Numbered from the stretch's first letter, positions 1-5,832 are shown. The stretch is 5,924 nt of DNA from Pyrodictiaceae archaeon (GCA_027046525.1 JALTYD010000031.1:1-5924), one strand, 5' to 3'. Program-made: numbers and translations. Notes: generated by a model not told the origin, from the sequence alone.

Positions 1-311
1 CCTCTGTAGTTGTTAGAAATAAAGTAACTGGAGAAGAAAAAGAGATAGATGTAGATGGTATCTTTATAGAGATAGGGTTTGAGCCCCCGAGAGAGTGGTT
101 TGAGAAGATAGGATTAGAGACTGATGATGCAGGTTATATTAAAGTTGATGAGTGGATGAGAACTAATATCCCGGGGATTTTTGCAGCAGGAGACTGTACA
201 AGTGTATGGAGAGGATTTAGGCAGATAGTAACAGCTGCAGCTATGGGTGCAGTTGCTGCCTACTCAGCATATAATTATCTATTAGAGAAAGGCGTTGTAG
301 AGCAGAGATAG
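1..311 (+). CDS. trxB: Thioredoxin reductase, C-terminal fragment
   Basis: This is the 3' end of a flavoprotein pyridine nucleotide-disulfide oxidoreductase, most likely thioredoxin reductase, which passes electrons from NAD(P)H through FAD to thioredoxin in the cytoplasm. The first complete codon is at base 3 and 102 residues are visible before TAG at 309-311. The fragment covers the end of the NAD(P)-binding domain ([10 protein letters not shown], residues 20-29), then the returning FAD-binding domain. The motif PGIFAAGDC (57-65) holds the aspartate that in this family contacts the FAD ribityl/phosphate region, followed by [18 protein letters not shown] (72-89), the conserved C-terminal FAD/dimer helix. 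The CxxC active site lies upstream of the window. A cysteine directly follows the AGD motif, where other homologues often carry another residue. Alternatives are other TrxB-like oxidoreductases, but the [14 protein letters not shown] context fits the archaeal thioredoxin reductases well. Confidence 0.9.
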   Translation, partial: SVVVRNKVTGEEKEIDVDGIFIEIGFEPPREWFEKIGLETDDAGYIKVDEWMRTNIPGIFAAGDCTSVWRGFRQIVTAAAMGAVAAYSAYNYLLEKGVVEQR

Positions 312-666
312 CATTGTCATAGAAAGGCTCAGTAGCGCCAGCCCTACTTCATCCACAACTATTCTAATCTATAGAGTAGTATTCCTATTATTGTGTCAGT
401 TTATTGATGGGGTCCCTCTTCACAGCCACTCCATAGGAGGAGTAGGAGATAGTAGAGGGGAATTATAGATTACTTCCTGCACGGGGATAGACTAGTACTA
501 GGGCTCGGCGAAACTCTGACCAGTCACTGCTAGAGCTCCTACTTGCCAGGTACTCATCATAGCCATTACAGAGTATTTAGTATCTACGGGGTTATAGAGT
601 TGATGGTACTCTAGTAGCTTGAGTATTTATTGAACTACTAGCATATAGATTACTGGTTAGACTACT
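312..666. other. Intergenic region, no gene identified
   Basis: This 355-base gap separates the reductase from the oxidoreductase. Every frame on both strands is broken by stops, and the longest plausible start-to-stop stretch is only 22 codons. The central part (about 395-560) is richer in G and C than the flanking DNA. It contains a possible long-range pairing of GAGTAGGAG (440-448) with CTCCTACTT (536-544), plus a weaker alternative of GGGCTC (501-506) with GAGCTC (533-538). No tRNA T-loop, complete C/D box pair or known structured RNA was recognised. The right end (about 610-666) becomes AT-rich and probably holds the promoter of the next gene. Confidence 0.6.
624..631 (+). promoter_or_regulatory. 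Possible TATA box for the oxidoreductase gene
   Basis: The sequence TATTTATT lies about 40 bases before the ATG at 667. With the usual archaeal spacing of roughly 25 bases from TATA centre to transcription start, the transcript would begin near 653 and carry a leader of about 14 bases. There is no good Shine-Dalgarno match in that leader. A second AT-rich stretch (CATATAGATT, 642-651) is too close to the start to serve well. The call rests on position and composition only. Confidence 0.35.
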
Positions 667-1602
667 ATGACTAGATATAGAGTTGCTGTCTTAGAAGAAT
701 TCAAAGGAAGTTTTAAAGTAGTAGAAGTAGAGAAGGATGAACCTCCTAGAGGCTGGTGTAGATTAAGAGTAAAAGCCACCGGAATTTGTGGTAGAGATAG
801 AGTAGTATGGATTGGTGGTTTTCGTAACCTTAAGCCGCCTCTAGTACTTGGACATGAAGTATTTGGAGAGTATAGAGGGAGGCCTTACGCTGTATATCCC
901 TTGGTTAGAGTCTGGGTCGGAGATAAGAGAGTTGATACTATTCTAGGTGAACATATTCATGGTGGATATGCTGAATACGTAGATGTACCATGTAGTAATC
1001 TGATTCCACTCCCGAGTAGAGAATTCGAGGTATATGCTGCTTCTGTCTGTGGAGTAGCTACTATGATCCATCTAGTTAAGCTAGTTGGTATCAAGCGTGG
1101 TGATAGAGTATTATTAACTGGTGCTACTGGAGGTGTAGGTATTCATGGTGCTCAGTACCTAGTAAAGCTAGGTGTTGAAGTATATGGGTATACACGTAGG
1201 AGAGAATTATTGGATACTCTCAGAGATATAGGCGTAGTACCTGTAGATAGTTTTGATTTCTATAAGAAAGAGGGGAGAGTAGACTATGTAGTAGAGATAG
1301 TTGGTGCTCCAACAATTAACGAGTCTATGAGAGCTCTTAGACCTGGAGGCGAACTAGTACTAGTAGGTAATGTTTCTGGAGAACCTATTATTGTAGAGAG
1401 ACCAGCATTACTCGTGATGAGAGAACTTACTATTAGAGGTACTGCAGCTTATAGTTTCGAAGAGTATAGAGAAGCTATTGAATTTGTCAGCCATAGTTCT
1501 CTAAGAGCATTCTACAAGGTGTATAGCTTAGAAGAAGTGAATAAAGCCTACGGAGATATTAGTAGTGGGAGGATTATTGGTAGAGCTGTTCTAGCTCCAT
1601 GA
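667..1602 (+). CDS. Zinc-type alcohol dehydrogenase-like (MDR) oxidoreductase
   Basis: A 311-residue medium-chain dehydrogenase/reductase, expected to be a cytoplasmic NAD(P)-dependent enzyme acting on an alcohol, aldehyde or activated alkene; the substrate cannot be read from sequence. The N-terminal catalytic domain (1-about 125) has GICGRD (39-44) with C41, and LGHE (61-64) with H63. C128 in SVCGVATMIH aligns with the third catalytic zinc ligand of archaeal ADHs (Cys154 of the Sulfolobus enzyme). HGGYAEYVDVP (98-108) is the usual family segment. The Rossmann domain carries GATGGVG (152-158), a form common in quinone oxidoreductase-like members. The four-cysteine structural zinc lobe expected near residues 80-100 is absent, which partly explains the short length compared with the usual 330-360. 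ATG 667 is the first possible start, since a TAG lies in frame three codons upstream. An acryloyl-CoA reductase or threonine dehydrogenase-like role cannot be excluded. The transporter gene follows after 71 bases. Confidence 0.85.
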   Translation: MTRYRVAVLEEFKGSFKVVEVEKDEPPRGWCRLRVKATGICGRDRVVWIGGFRNLKPPLVLGHEVFGEYRGRPYAVYPLVRVWVGDKRVDTILGEHIHGGYAEYVDVPCSNLIPLPSREFEVYAASVCGVATMIHLVKLVGIKRGDRVLLTGATGGVGIHGAQYLVKLGVEVYGYTRRRELLDTLRDIGVVPVDSFDFYKKEGRVDYVVEIVGAPTINESMRALRPGGELVLVGNVSGEPIIVERPALLVMRELTIRGTAAYSFEEYREAIEFVSHSSLRAFYKVYSLEEVNKAYGDISSGRIIGRAVLAP

Positions 1603-1631
1603 CAGGCATAATTACGTATACATAGATTCAC

Positions 1632-1667
1632 ATTTTATCCAAATAGATAAATGATGGATCACTGGAG
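1632..1667 (+). promoter_or_regulatory. Possible promoter and ribosome-binding site for transporter
   Basis: The 71-base gap after the oxidoreductase contains ATTTTATCC (1632-1640), an archaeal TATA-like box predicted to start a transcript near 1660. GGAG at 1664-1667 lies six bases before TTG 1674 and could pair with the 3' end of 16S rRNA. Together they support TTG 1674 as the start and suggest that the transporter can be transcribed separately from the upstream gene. A nearby ATGATG at 1651 is in another frame and reads only 16 codons. Confidence 0.4.
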
Positions 1668-1673
1668 TATAGA

Positions 1674-2837
1674 TTGCCTAGGCTTACTAGGGCCCAGATG
1701 ATACTACTCGGTATAGCTGGTTTTGTAGGAATTATTGATACTGCGTTCATGGCCAGTGTAGTTGCACCATACGCTGAGTATTTAGGAGCTTCAAAACCTC
1801 TAGCTTCTTTTACTGCAGGACTATATGGGCTAGTAGCTATATTTGCAAGCCCAGTAGCAGGTATTATAGTTGATAGAATAGGTAGGAGAAAAAGCCTCAT
1901 AGCTGGTCTTGCATGGGATACATTATTCGTCTACTTATATGGTGTTGCAAGGAGCCCGAAGGAGCTACTAGTTGTTAGAAGTCTACATGCTGTTGGTGGT
2001 AGTTTAGTCTATCCAGCATTTATGGCTACTGTTGGAGATACTTCTAGTGCTAGGAGCTTAGGAAGTAGTATTGCTAGGTATCTAGCTATAATTGCTATAG
2101 CTATCGTTATAGGTGCATTAACAGCATCAGCTACAGTTGATGCACTAGGTTTTAGAGGAGCTTTTACTGCTCTCTCACTAATAATAATGCTCGGATTTAT
2201 TTCAGCTATATTTCTACCTGAGACTCTCATTGAACAGAATAGAGAGAAGAGAAAGACTAGTCTAGTAGAAGTTATTAGAAAGATTAAACTTGGACTAGTA
2301 CTCATATTCCTATTATACTTTAGTTTTGGAATAATAGTTGGTGGACTAGGTCTTGCACTGAAACACGAAGGAATAGTCCCCTCGGAGGAGGAAGCTGCTG
2401 TTGTTACTGGTATGTCGATAGGATTTGCTACACTTGTCAGTATACCTTCGCTTATAGTCTCTGGGTACTCAGTAGATAGAGGTAGAGTACTAAGACCTGT
2501 TACTATAGCATCAATACTCTCTATAGTAGCAGTTCTAGGACTTCTTATTGCTAATAATAAGTGGCATATTGTTCTAATATACTCTATTTATGGTCTATCT
2601 ATCGGTGCTTATCTTGTAGCTAGTAGCTTCCTCGTGCTAAGAGTAGAAGAGAAGATACGTGGTTTTGCAGTAGCTCTACAACAGACAGTCAATATCATTG
2701 GTGTAGCTGTATCTGCACCTATTGCAGGTATACTAGTCGAAGCAATGGGTATAGCTGGTATCGCAGTTGGAATTATTTCTCCACTCTCTATAGGAGTAGT
2801 ATTTGGTGTCACAGAGAGTCTATCTAGGACTGAGTAG
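1674..2837 (+). CDS. Major facilitator superfamily (MFS) transporter
   Basis: A 387-residue integral membrane protein with about twelve hydrophobic segments (roughly 9-30, 44-66, 75-93, 99-121, 133-157, 163-182, 206-229, 243-263, 275-293, 299-322, 328-353, 358-381). A charged cytoplasmic loop (about 184-205, rich in E, K and R) lies between the two six-helix halves. The MFS motif A is clear in the loop between helices 2 and 3: G63, D67, R68, G70, R71, R72, K73. A degenerate copy (SVDRGRVLRP, 266-275) occupies the equivalent place in the second half. D22 is a charged residue inside helix 1 and may take part in proton or substrate coupling. The substrate is unknown; drug/metabolite efflux or sugar/organic acid uptake are all possible. 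No ATG or GTG lies between the upstream in-frame TAG (1644-1646) and TTG 1674. The internal ATG 1698 (codon 9) is the alternative start but would cut into the leading hydrophilic segment. The 3' end overlaps the ligase gene on the other strand. Confidence 0.88.
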   Translation: MPRLTRAQMILLGIAGFVGIIDTAFMASVVAPYAEYLGASKPLASFTAGLYGLVAIFASPVAGIIVDRIGRRKSLIAGLAWDTLFVYLYGVARSPKELLVVRSLHAVGGSLVYPAFMATVGDTSSARSLGSSIARYLAIIAIAIVIGALTASATVDALGFRGAFTALSLIIMLGFISAIFLPETLIEQNREKRKTSLVEVIRKIKLGLVLIFLLYFSFGIIVGGLGLALKHEGIVPSEEEAAVVTGMSIGFATLVSIPSLIVSGYSVDRGRVLRPVTIASILSIVAVLGLLIANNKWHIVLIYSIYGLSIGAYLVASSFLVLRVEEKIRGFAVALQQTVNIIGVAVSAPIAGILVEAMGIAGIAVGIISPLSIGVVFGVTESLSRTE

Positions 2838-4638
2838 CTTCTTCTGCTATTTTCCTCAACTGTCTCTGGTACATTTCATATAATTCTTTTGTCGTAGTTG
2901 CATCTTCTGGGCCTTTATCTGGTCTCCATCTTATGAATCTAGGGAATCTTATCGAGATACCTGCACCTGTTCTCGCCCAGCCATAGCAGCATGTATGTAC
3001 AGGGCTGAGAGTAAGTTCTGCACCTAGTATCTCTGCGACAAGTGCTGGTTCTACCCATATATCTGGTTTGAGCTCGCTTTCTACACGTGGAGGTTTTGTA
3101 TCTCTGATATACGGTCTTAGTATATCTTCCATTTTGTCTAGATCTTCATCTGTAAATCCACTACCTACTTTACATACACTCTTGAAAGTATCTGTTTCTG
3201 GATCGTAGGCAGCCATTAATAGTGTACCTATTTTGCCTCCTCTACGGCCTTTCCCATAGAACCCACCTATTACTACTAGGTCGACTGTATCGCTCATCTC
3301 GGATTTATAATCACGTTTGTATTTTATCCATAGCCATCCTCGAGCACCTGCTTGGTAGATACTCTTTAGGTGTATTGCTTTTGCCATTACACCTTCTGCT
3401 CCTGCTTCTACAGCTTCTAGGAAAAACTTCTCTAACTCTTCTGGCTTATCAGCTACTATCTCTTTAGCTAGCTGCCAGTTCTCACCCTGGTCTATTATCT
3501 TCTCGAGTGTCTTTCTACGTATTGGTAGTGGTTCTACTGTTAGATCTCTACCATCGGCATAAAGTACATCGAAGAGAAATACAGCGACAGGTATCTCAGC
3601 CATTGCTGTTTTTATATCGTGTTTTCTTCTACGATGCATTAGTACTTGGAATGGTCTAAGCTCTCTAGTCTCTGGGTCTATAGCAACTATCTCTCCTTCT
3701 ACTATAGCTTCTCTAGCTTTTATTCTACTCCTCGCCATCTCGACTACATCAGGATACATATGTGTGATATTCTCGAGTCTCCTAGAGAATAACCATATTT
3801 CTTCTCCTCTCTTATGGATCTGTACTCTTTCTCCATCGTATTTGTATTCTACTACAGCTTTACCTCCTGTCTTCTCGAGTATCTCTTTTGCACTACTTAG
3901 TCTCTCAGCTAGCATAGGCCTTATAGGAACACCAACCTGGGGTTTTATAGCTTTTAGAGATTCAATTCCTTCTTTTGCTAGTATTTTTGCTATCATACCT
4001 AGATCTGCTCTAAGGTTATAAGCTCTCTCTACTACTGGTCTAAATGTAACACTCCCAGCATATACAACACTAAGAGCATCTAAGATAGTAGCATCACCTA
4101 CTCCTAGCCTCAACCTACCTTCTACGAATCTAGCAATATACCTCGCTTCTTTAGGAGAAGCATCCATGAGAAGCCCAGCTAGTAGCTTTAGTTTTATATC
4201 TCTACTCCCTTCTCCCTGAGCCATAGCTACTCTAGCAAGTGTATCATAGACTCTGCTAATTGTGAGAACAGTCTTCCTAGCTGGTCCTCCCATAAAAGCT
4301 AGTAGTCCTGGTCCTCCTGGCATCTTCTTCTCTCTTTCTTCTTTTACTACCTCGAAGACTTTCCCTATATCTCCATGTTTTCTTAGTAGGTTTTCGAGCT
4401 GACGTTCTGATACCTGTAGTGCAATTGAGCCAGCTTTTAGTAGTAGTTTTTCTCCTACACCTAGCTCTGGTAGTCCTTTCCAGTCAGGCCAGAGTTTCCC
4501 CTGTATAAAGTAGACTACTTTATCAATATCATCTGGATCTGTTTTCTTGAAGAGCTCTACGAGGTATAGTAGTATTTGAGTACGTGCTGTTACTCGTTCT
4601 AGTTTCTCGAATGTAGATACTAGTATAGAAAACTCCAA
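2824..4638 (-). CDS. lig: ATP-dependent DNA ligase
   Basis: A 604-residue archaeal replicative/repair DNA ligase that seals nicks, joining Okazaki fragments and finishing excision repair; in archaea it usually works with PCNA. The N-terminal DNA-binding domain spans about 1-240. The adenylation domain carries motif I K266-Y-D-G269-E-R, with K266 the residue that becomes AMP-linked. It also holds EGEIVAID (314-321), motif III-like FLFDVLY (354-360), motif IV EGVMAK (415-420) and motif V WLWIKYKRDY (435-444). The OB-fold domain (about 447-604) ends with the motif VI region RFPRFIRWRPDK (564-575). Length and all motifs match the crenarchaeal family, and nothing appears truncated. The start is TTG 4638: an in-frame TAG lies two codons upstream, and the first residues (MEFS) fit relatives. 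The last codons overlap the transporter gene. Nucleotide selectivity (ATP, or also ADP/GTP as reported for some crenarchaeal ligases) cannot be judged here. Confidence 0.97.
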   Translation of the reverse strand: MEFSILVSTFEKLERVTARTQILLYLVELFKKTDPDDIDKVVYFIQGKLWPDWKGLPELGVGEKLLLKAGSIALQVSERQLENLLRKHGDIGKVFEVVKEEREKKMPGGPGLLAFMGGPARKTVLTISRVYDTLARVAMAQGEGSRDIKLKLLAGLLMDASPKEARYIARFVEGRLRLGVGDATILDALSVVYAGSVTFRPVVERAYNLRADLGMIAKILAKEGIESLKAIKPQVGVPIRPMLAERLSSAKEILEKTGGKAVVEYKYDGERVQIHKRGEEIWLFSRRLENITHMYPDVVEMARSRIKAREAIVEGEIVAIDPETRELRPFQVLMHRRRKHDIKTAMAEIPVAVFLFDVLYADGRDLTVEPLPIRRKTLEKIIDQGENWQLAKEIVADKPEELEKFFLEAVEAGAEGVMAKAIHLKSIYQAGARGWLWIKYKRDYKSEMSDTVDLVVIGGFYGKGRRGGKIGTLLMAAYDPETDTFKSVCKVGSGFTDEDLDKMEDILRPYIRDTKPPRVESELKPDIWVEPALVAEILGAELTLSPVHTCCYGWARTGAGISIRFPRFIRWRPDKGPEDATTTKELYEMYQRQLRKIAEEATQS

Positions 4639-4683
4639 TTCCTACCCCTAGGTGTATATTGATACATAATACCAGTTATATAG
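4639..4683 (-). promoter_or_regulatory. Probable promoter of the ligase gene
   Basis: Read on the minus strand, CTATATAA (4683-4676) lies about 41 bases before the TTG start, which predicts transcription from around 4653 and a leader near 15 bases. The leader contains a G-rich stretch (AGGGGTAGG, 4649-4641) just before TTG that could act as a weak ribosome-binding site. The TATA match is one of the better ones in the window. Confidence 0.45.
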
Positions 4684-4727
4684 TAGAGGACTATTATACT
4701 AGATTTCTATACTACGTGGAGTATATT

Positions 4728-4739
4728 TACTAGCTAGTA
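4728..4739. repeat. 12-base perfect palindrome between orphan gene and ligase
   Basis: TACTAGCTAGTA is a perfect 12-base palindrome just downstream of the stop codon of the 154-residue gene (TAA at 4749-4747, minus strand) and upstream of the ligase promoter. A related core, AGCTAGT with ACTAGCT, recurs as an interrupted palindrome at 5690-5709. It could be a weak operator or chance in CTAG-rich DNA; no T-rich terminator accompanies it. Confidence 0.5.
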
Positions 4740-4746
4740 TCAATTG

Positions 4747-5211
4747 TTATTCTTCTTCATACTCTACGTACTTTAGACGAGCTTTGTAGGCCTCTTTGAT
4801 AGGCAGTGGAGGTTCTAATTGTGACTCTCGAGGATCTCTATCTTCTACCACTCTTATTACTTCGTTATAGAGTTCACCTATTTCTTCATAACTTGGATAG
4901 TTTTTGATACCACAGTACATTAGTCTTACATTTACTATCTGATACATAGTATTATCTCCTTGTCCTATACGTATAGCAACTAGTTCTGCTATCTCTGGCT
5001 TTGATTCCTGGAGAATAGGAGGCGAAGGATACTCTGCATATATTATTGCTAATGGAGTATCAGTAGTATCTACTGATAGTCTATGTATCTGTTTTGTAGC
5101 TAGTGCCCGAGTTTCTTTATATACATCGATAGATAAGAAGTAGCAATTATCGGAGGTAGGAATTACAAGTACTCTTCTAAAAGTCTCATACCAGTACTCT
5201 CTTACACCCAT
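4747..5211 (-). CDS. Hypothetical protein, 154 residues
   Basis: I do not recognise this protein. It is a soluble-looking 154-residue product without signal peptide or membrane segment. The N-terminal half has alternating hydrophobic stretches suggestive of beta strands (RVLVIPTS 13-20, CYFLSIDVY 23-31, LAIIYAEYP 54-62, LVAIRIG 77-83, QIVNVRLMYCG 91-101). After these come a probable acidic helix (SYEEIGELYNEVIRVVEDRD, 107-126) and a charged C-terminal tail ending EYEEE. Its two cysteines (C23, C100) are not in a metal motif. Coding is supported by codon use like its neighbours and by a sensible amino-acid pattern over the whole length. ATG 5211 is the first canonical start; the frame is open for 24 codons further upstream to a TAG near 5285, but without ATG, GTG or TTG. 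It sits 108 bases upstream of the ligase on the same strand, which hints at, but does not show, a shared role in DNA metabolism. Confidence 0.75.
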   Translation of the reverse strand: MGVREYWYETFRRVLVIPTSDNCYFLSIDVYKETRALATKQIHRLSVDTTDTPLAIIYAEYPSPPILQESKPEIAELVAIRIGQGDNTMYQIVNVRLMYCGIKNYPSYEEIGELYNEVIRVVEDRDPRESQLEPPLPIKEAYKARLKYVEYEEE

Positions 5212-5238
5212 ACTTAGCTCTATGATCTTCGGCTGTTC

Positions 5239-5248
5239 TTCTATACTT
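5239..5248 (-). promoter_or_regulatory. Possible TATA box for the 154-residue gene
   Basis: On the minus strand AAGTATAGAA lies 28-37 bases before ATG 5211. This spacing would give a nearly leaderless transcript, common in crenarchaea, and agrees with the lack of a Shine-Dalgarno sequence before this ATG. The match to a TATA consensus is only moderate. Confidence 0.25.
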
Positions 5249-5340
5249 AGTGTTCGACGCTTAGTAATGACTAGACACCTTCTCTAGACAGGGAACTACT
5301 ATAGCACTATTGTTCTACTCTAAGATATCTACTAGAGAGG

Positions 5341-5499
5341 TTATCTAGATGATCCTCTCCTCTCAATTATCCATGGAGTATATGGTACGAGTTCTCTATC
5401 ACAGAATGGACATCTATAGTGTAGTCTTTTAGCATCTGCTGGACAGAAATATGTTTCGTATTTCTCAACACAGTGAGTACATATATATGTTATATCCAT
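5341..5499 (-). CDS. Small zinc-ribbon protein
   Basis: A 52-residue open frame from ATG 5499 to TAA 5343-5341. It has two CxxC knuckles, C7-T-H-C10 and C30-P-F-C33, the classic spacing for one tetrahedral zinc site of a zinc ribbon, plus an extra C19 in YFCPADAKRLHYRCPFC. The segment RCPFCDRELVPYTPW (29-43) closely resembles the C-terminal knuckle of many small archaeal zinc-ribbon proteins. Such proteins bind nucleic acid or protein partners; the specific role here is unknown. The 5' end is uncertain. The frame stays open upstream to TGA 5559-5557 and encodes another CxxC (KCRIC), but that stretch has no ATG, GTG or TTG. ATG 5499 itself has neither a ribosome-binding site nor a well-placed TATA box. 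The gene may therefore be longer than annotated, or its 5' end disrupted. It points the same way as the 154-residue gene, 129 bases away. Confidence 0.7.
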   Translation of the reverse strand: MDITYICTHCVEKYETYFCPADAKRLHYRCPFCDRELVPYTPWIIERRGSSR

Positions 5500-5689
5500 C
5501 GTTATATCTATTTTTAATGCACATATCCTACACTTCGTCGTAGTCCAGCCTGAGTGTCAACTACTATTAATTCCTCTACGTTCTGACGATGACACTTCTA
5601 AACCCCTTCTCTCCATCTTGAGAGAAAGGATATTAACTCTTGTGCTACGCCTAGGCATGTAAACAACTCTGTACATAGTTTGTGGAGGA

Positions 5690-5709
5690 AGCTAGTGTTA
5701 ATACTAGCT
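5690..5709. repeat. Interrupted palindrome with ACTAGCT arms
   Basis: Arms AGCTAGT (5690-5696) and ACTAGCT (5703-5709) are exact reverse complements around the six-base spacer GTTAAT. It lies 10 bases left of the larger inverted repeat at 5720-5744 and shares its core with the palindrome at 4728-4739. It could be a regulator-binding site; chance is possible in this CTAG-rich DNA. Confidence 0.5.
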
Positions 5710-5719
5710 AGGTGTTCAA

Positions 5720-5744
5720 GTTTATAAGCTAGAAGCTTATAAAC
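5720..5744. promoter_or_regulatory. 25-base inverted repeat with two outward TATA boxes
   Basis: Arms GTTTATAAGCT (5720-5730) and AGCTTATAAAC (5734-5744) are perfect 11-base reverse complements around the spacer AGA. Each arm contains a TTATAAA-type box, so the element presents one TATA box to each strand between two diverging genes. Rightward transcription would start near 5766 for the KaiC-like gene. Leftward transcription would start near 5697 for the zinc-ribbon gene. Such symmetry could give a bidirectional promoter or an operator covering both TATA boxes. The predicted leaders (about 70 bases rightward, 80 or more leftward) are long for a crenarchaeon, which weakens the promoter reading. 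Confidence 0.5.
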
Positions 5745-5764
5745 CTAGAAATAGTTAAGTAATC

Positions 5765-5778
5765 AATACTAGAGTATT
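5765..5778. repeat. Short palindrome AATACT/AGTATT
   Basis: AATACT (5765-5770) and AGTATT (5773-5778) are exact reverse complements separated by AG. The element lies near the transcription start predicted from the inverted repeat to its left, so it may be part of a control region. It is too short to be confident. Confidence 0.4.
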
Positions 5779-5789
5779 AGATAGCCTGC

Positions 5790-5815
5790 TTCGTAATAAG
5801 TCTTCGTGATAAGTC
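5790..5815 (+). repeat. Tandem duplication of a 13-base unit
   Basis: Two directly adjacent copies, TTCGTAATAAGTC (5790-5802) and TTCGTGATAAGTC (5803-5815), match at 12 of 13 bases. They end 22 bases before the KaiC-like start codon. Each copy contains an AT-rich ATAAG core, so they could be repeated regulator-binding sites or TATA-like elements; a simple slippage duplication is equally possible. Confidence 0.85.
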
Positions 5816-5826
5816 AGGATAAATTA

Positions 5827-5832
5827 GAGGTG
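5827..5832 (+). promoter_or_regulatory. Ribosome-binding site of the KaiC-like gene
   Basis: GAGGTG matches the archaeal anti-Shine-Dalgarno sequence of 16S rRNA over six bases and lies five bases before ATG 5838. It fixes the start of the downstream gene and is the strongest ribosome-binding site in the window. It also implies a transcript with a leader rather than a leaderless one. Confidence 0.65.

Noticed and set aside
554..560. Perfect C box (ATGATGA) on the minus strand, hinting at a C/D box guide RNA
   Set aside because: No CTGA D box follows within the 40-60 bases required on that strand, so the pair is incomplete.
498..566. 22-codon open frame on the minus strand in the first gap
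   Set aside because: It is too short and has no ribosome-binding site, TATA box or recognisable protein motif.
1651..1701. ATGATG at 1651 as a start for the transporter
   Set aside because: It is in a different frame and reaches a stop after 16 codons, so it would require a frameshift; TTG 1674 with GGAG upstream is simpler.
1628..2305. Open frames antisense to the transporter gene
   Set aside because: They are serine-, isoleucine- and alanine-rich shadows of hydrophobic transporter codons without independent promoters or motifs.
3222..3467. Leucine-rich open frame antisense to the ligase gene
   Set aside because: It is opposite a fully conserved ligase reading frame; its hydrophobic composition is the mirror of charged ligase codons, and it has no start signals.
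5252..5260. GTTCGAC resembling a tRNA T-loop
   Set aside because: No matching acceptor, anticodon or D arms surround it, and the sequence lies in the leader of the 154-residue gene.
5557..5559. In-frame TGA before the zinc-ribbon gene as a possible selenocysteine or read-through codon
   Set aside because: Selenocysteine use is not known in crenarchaea, and the 19 codons before the TGA show no conserved-looking protein sequence. A start-site problem or indel is simpler.
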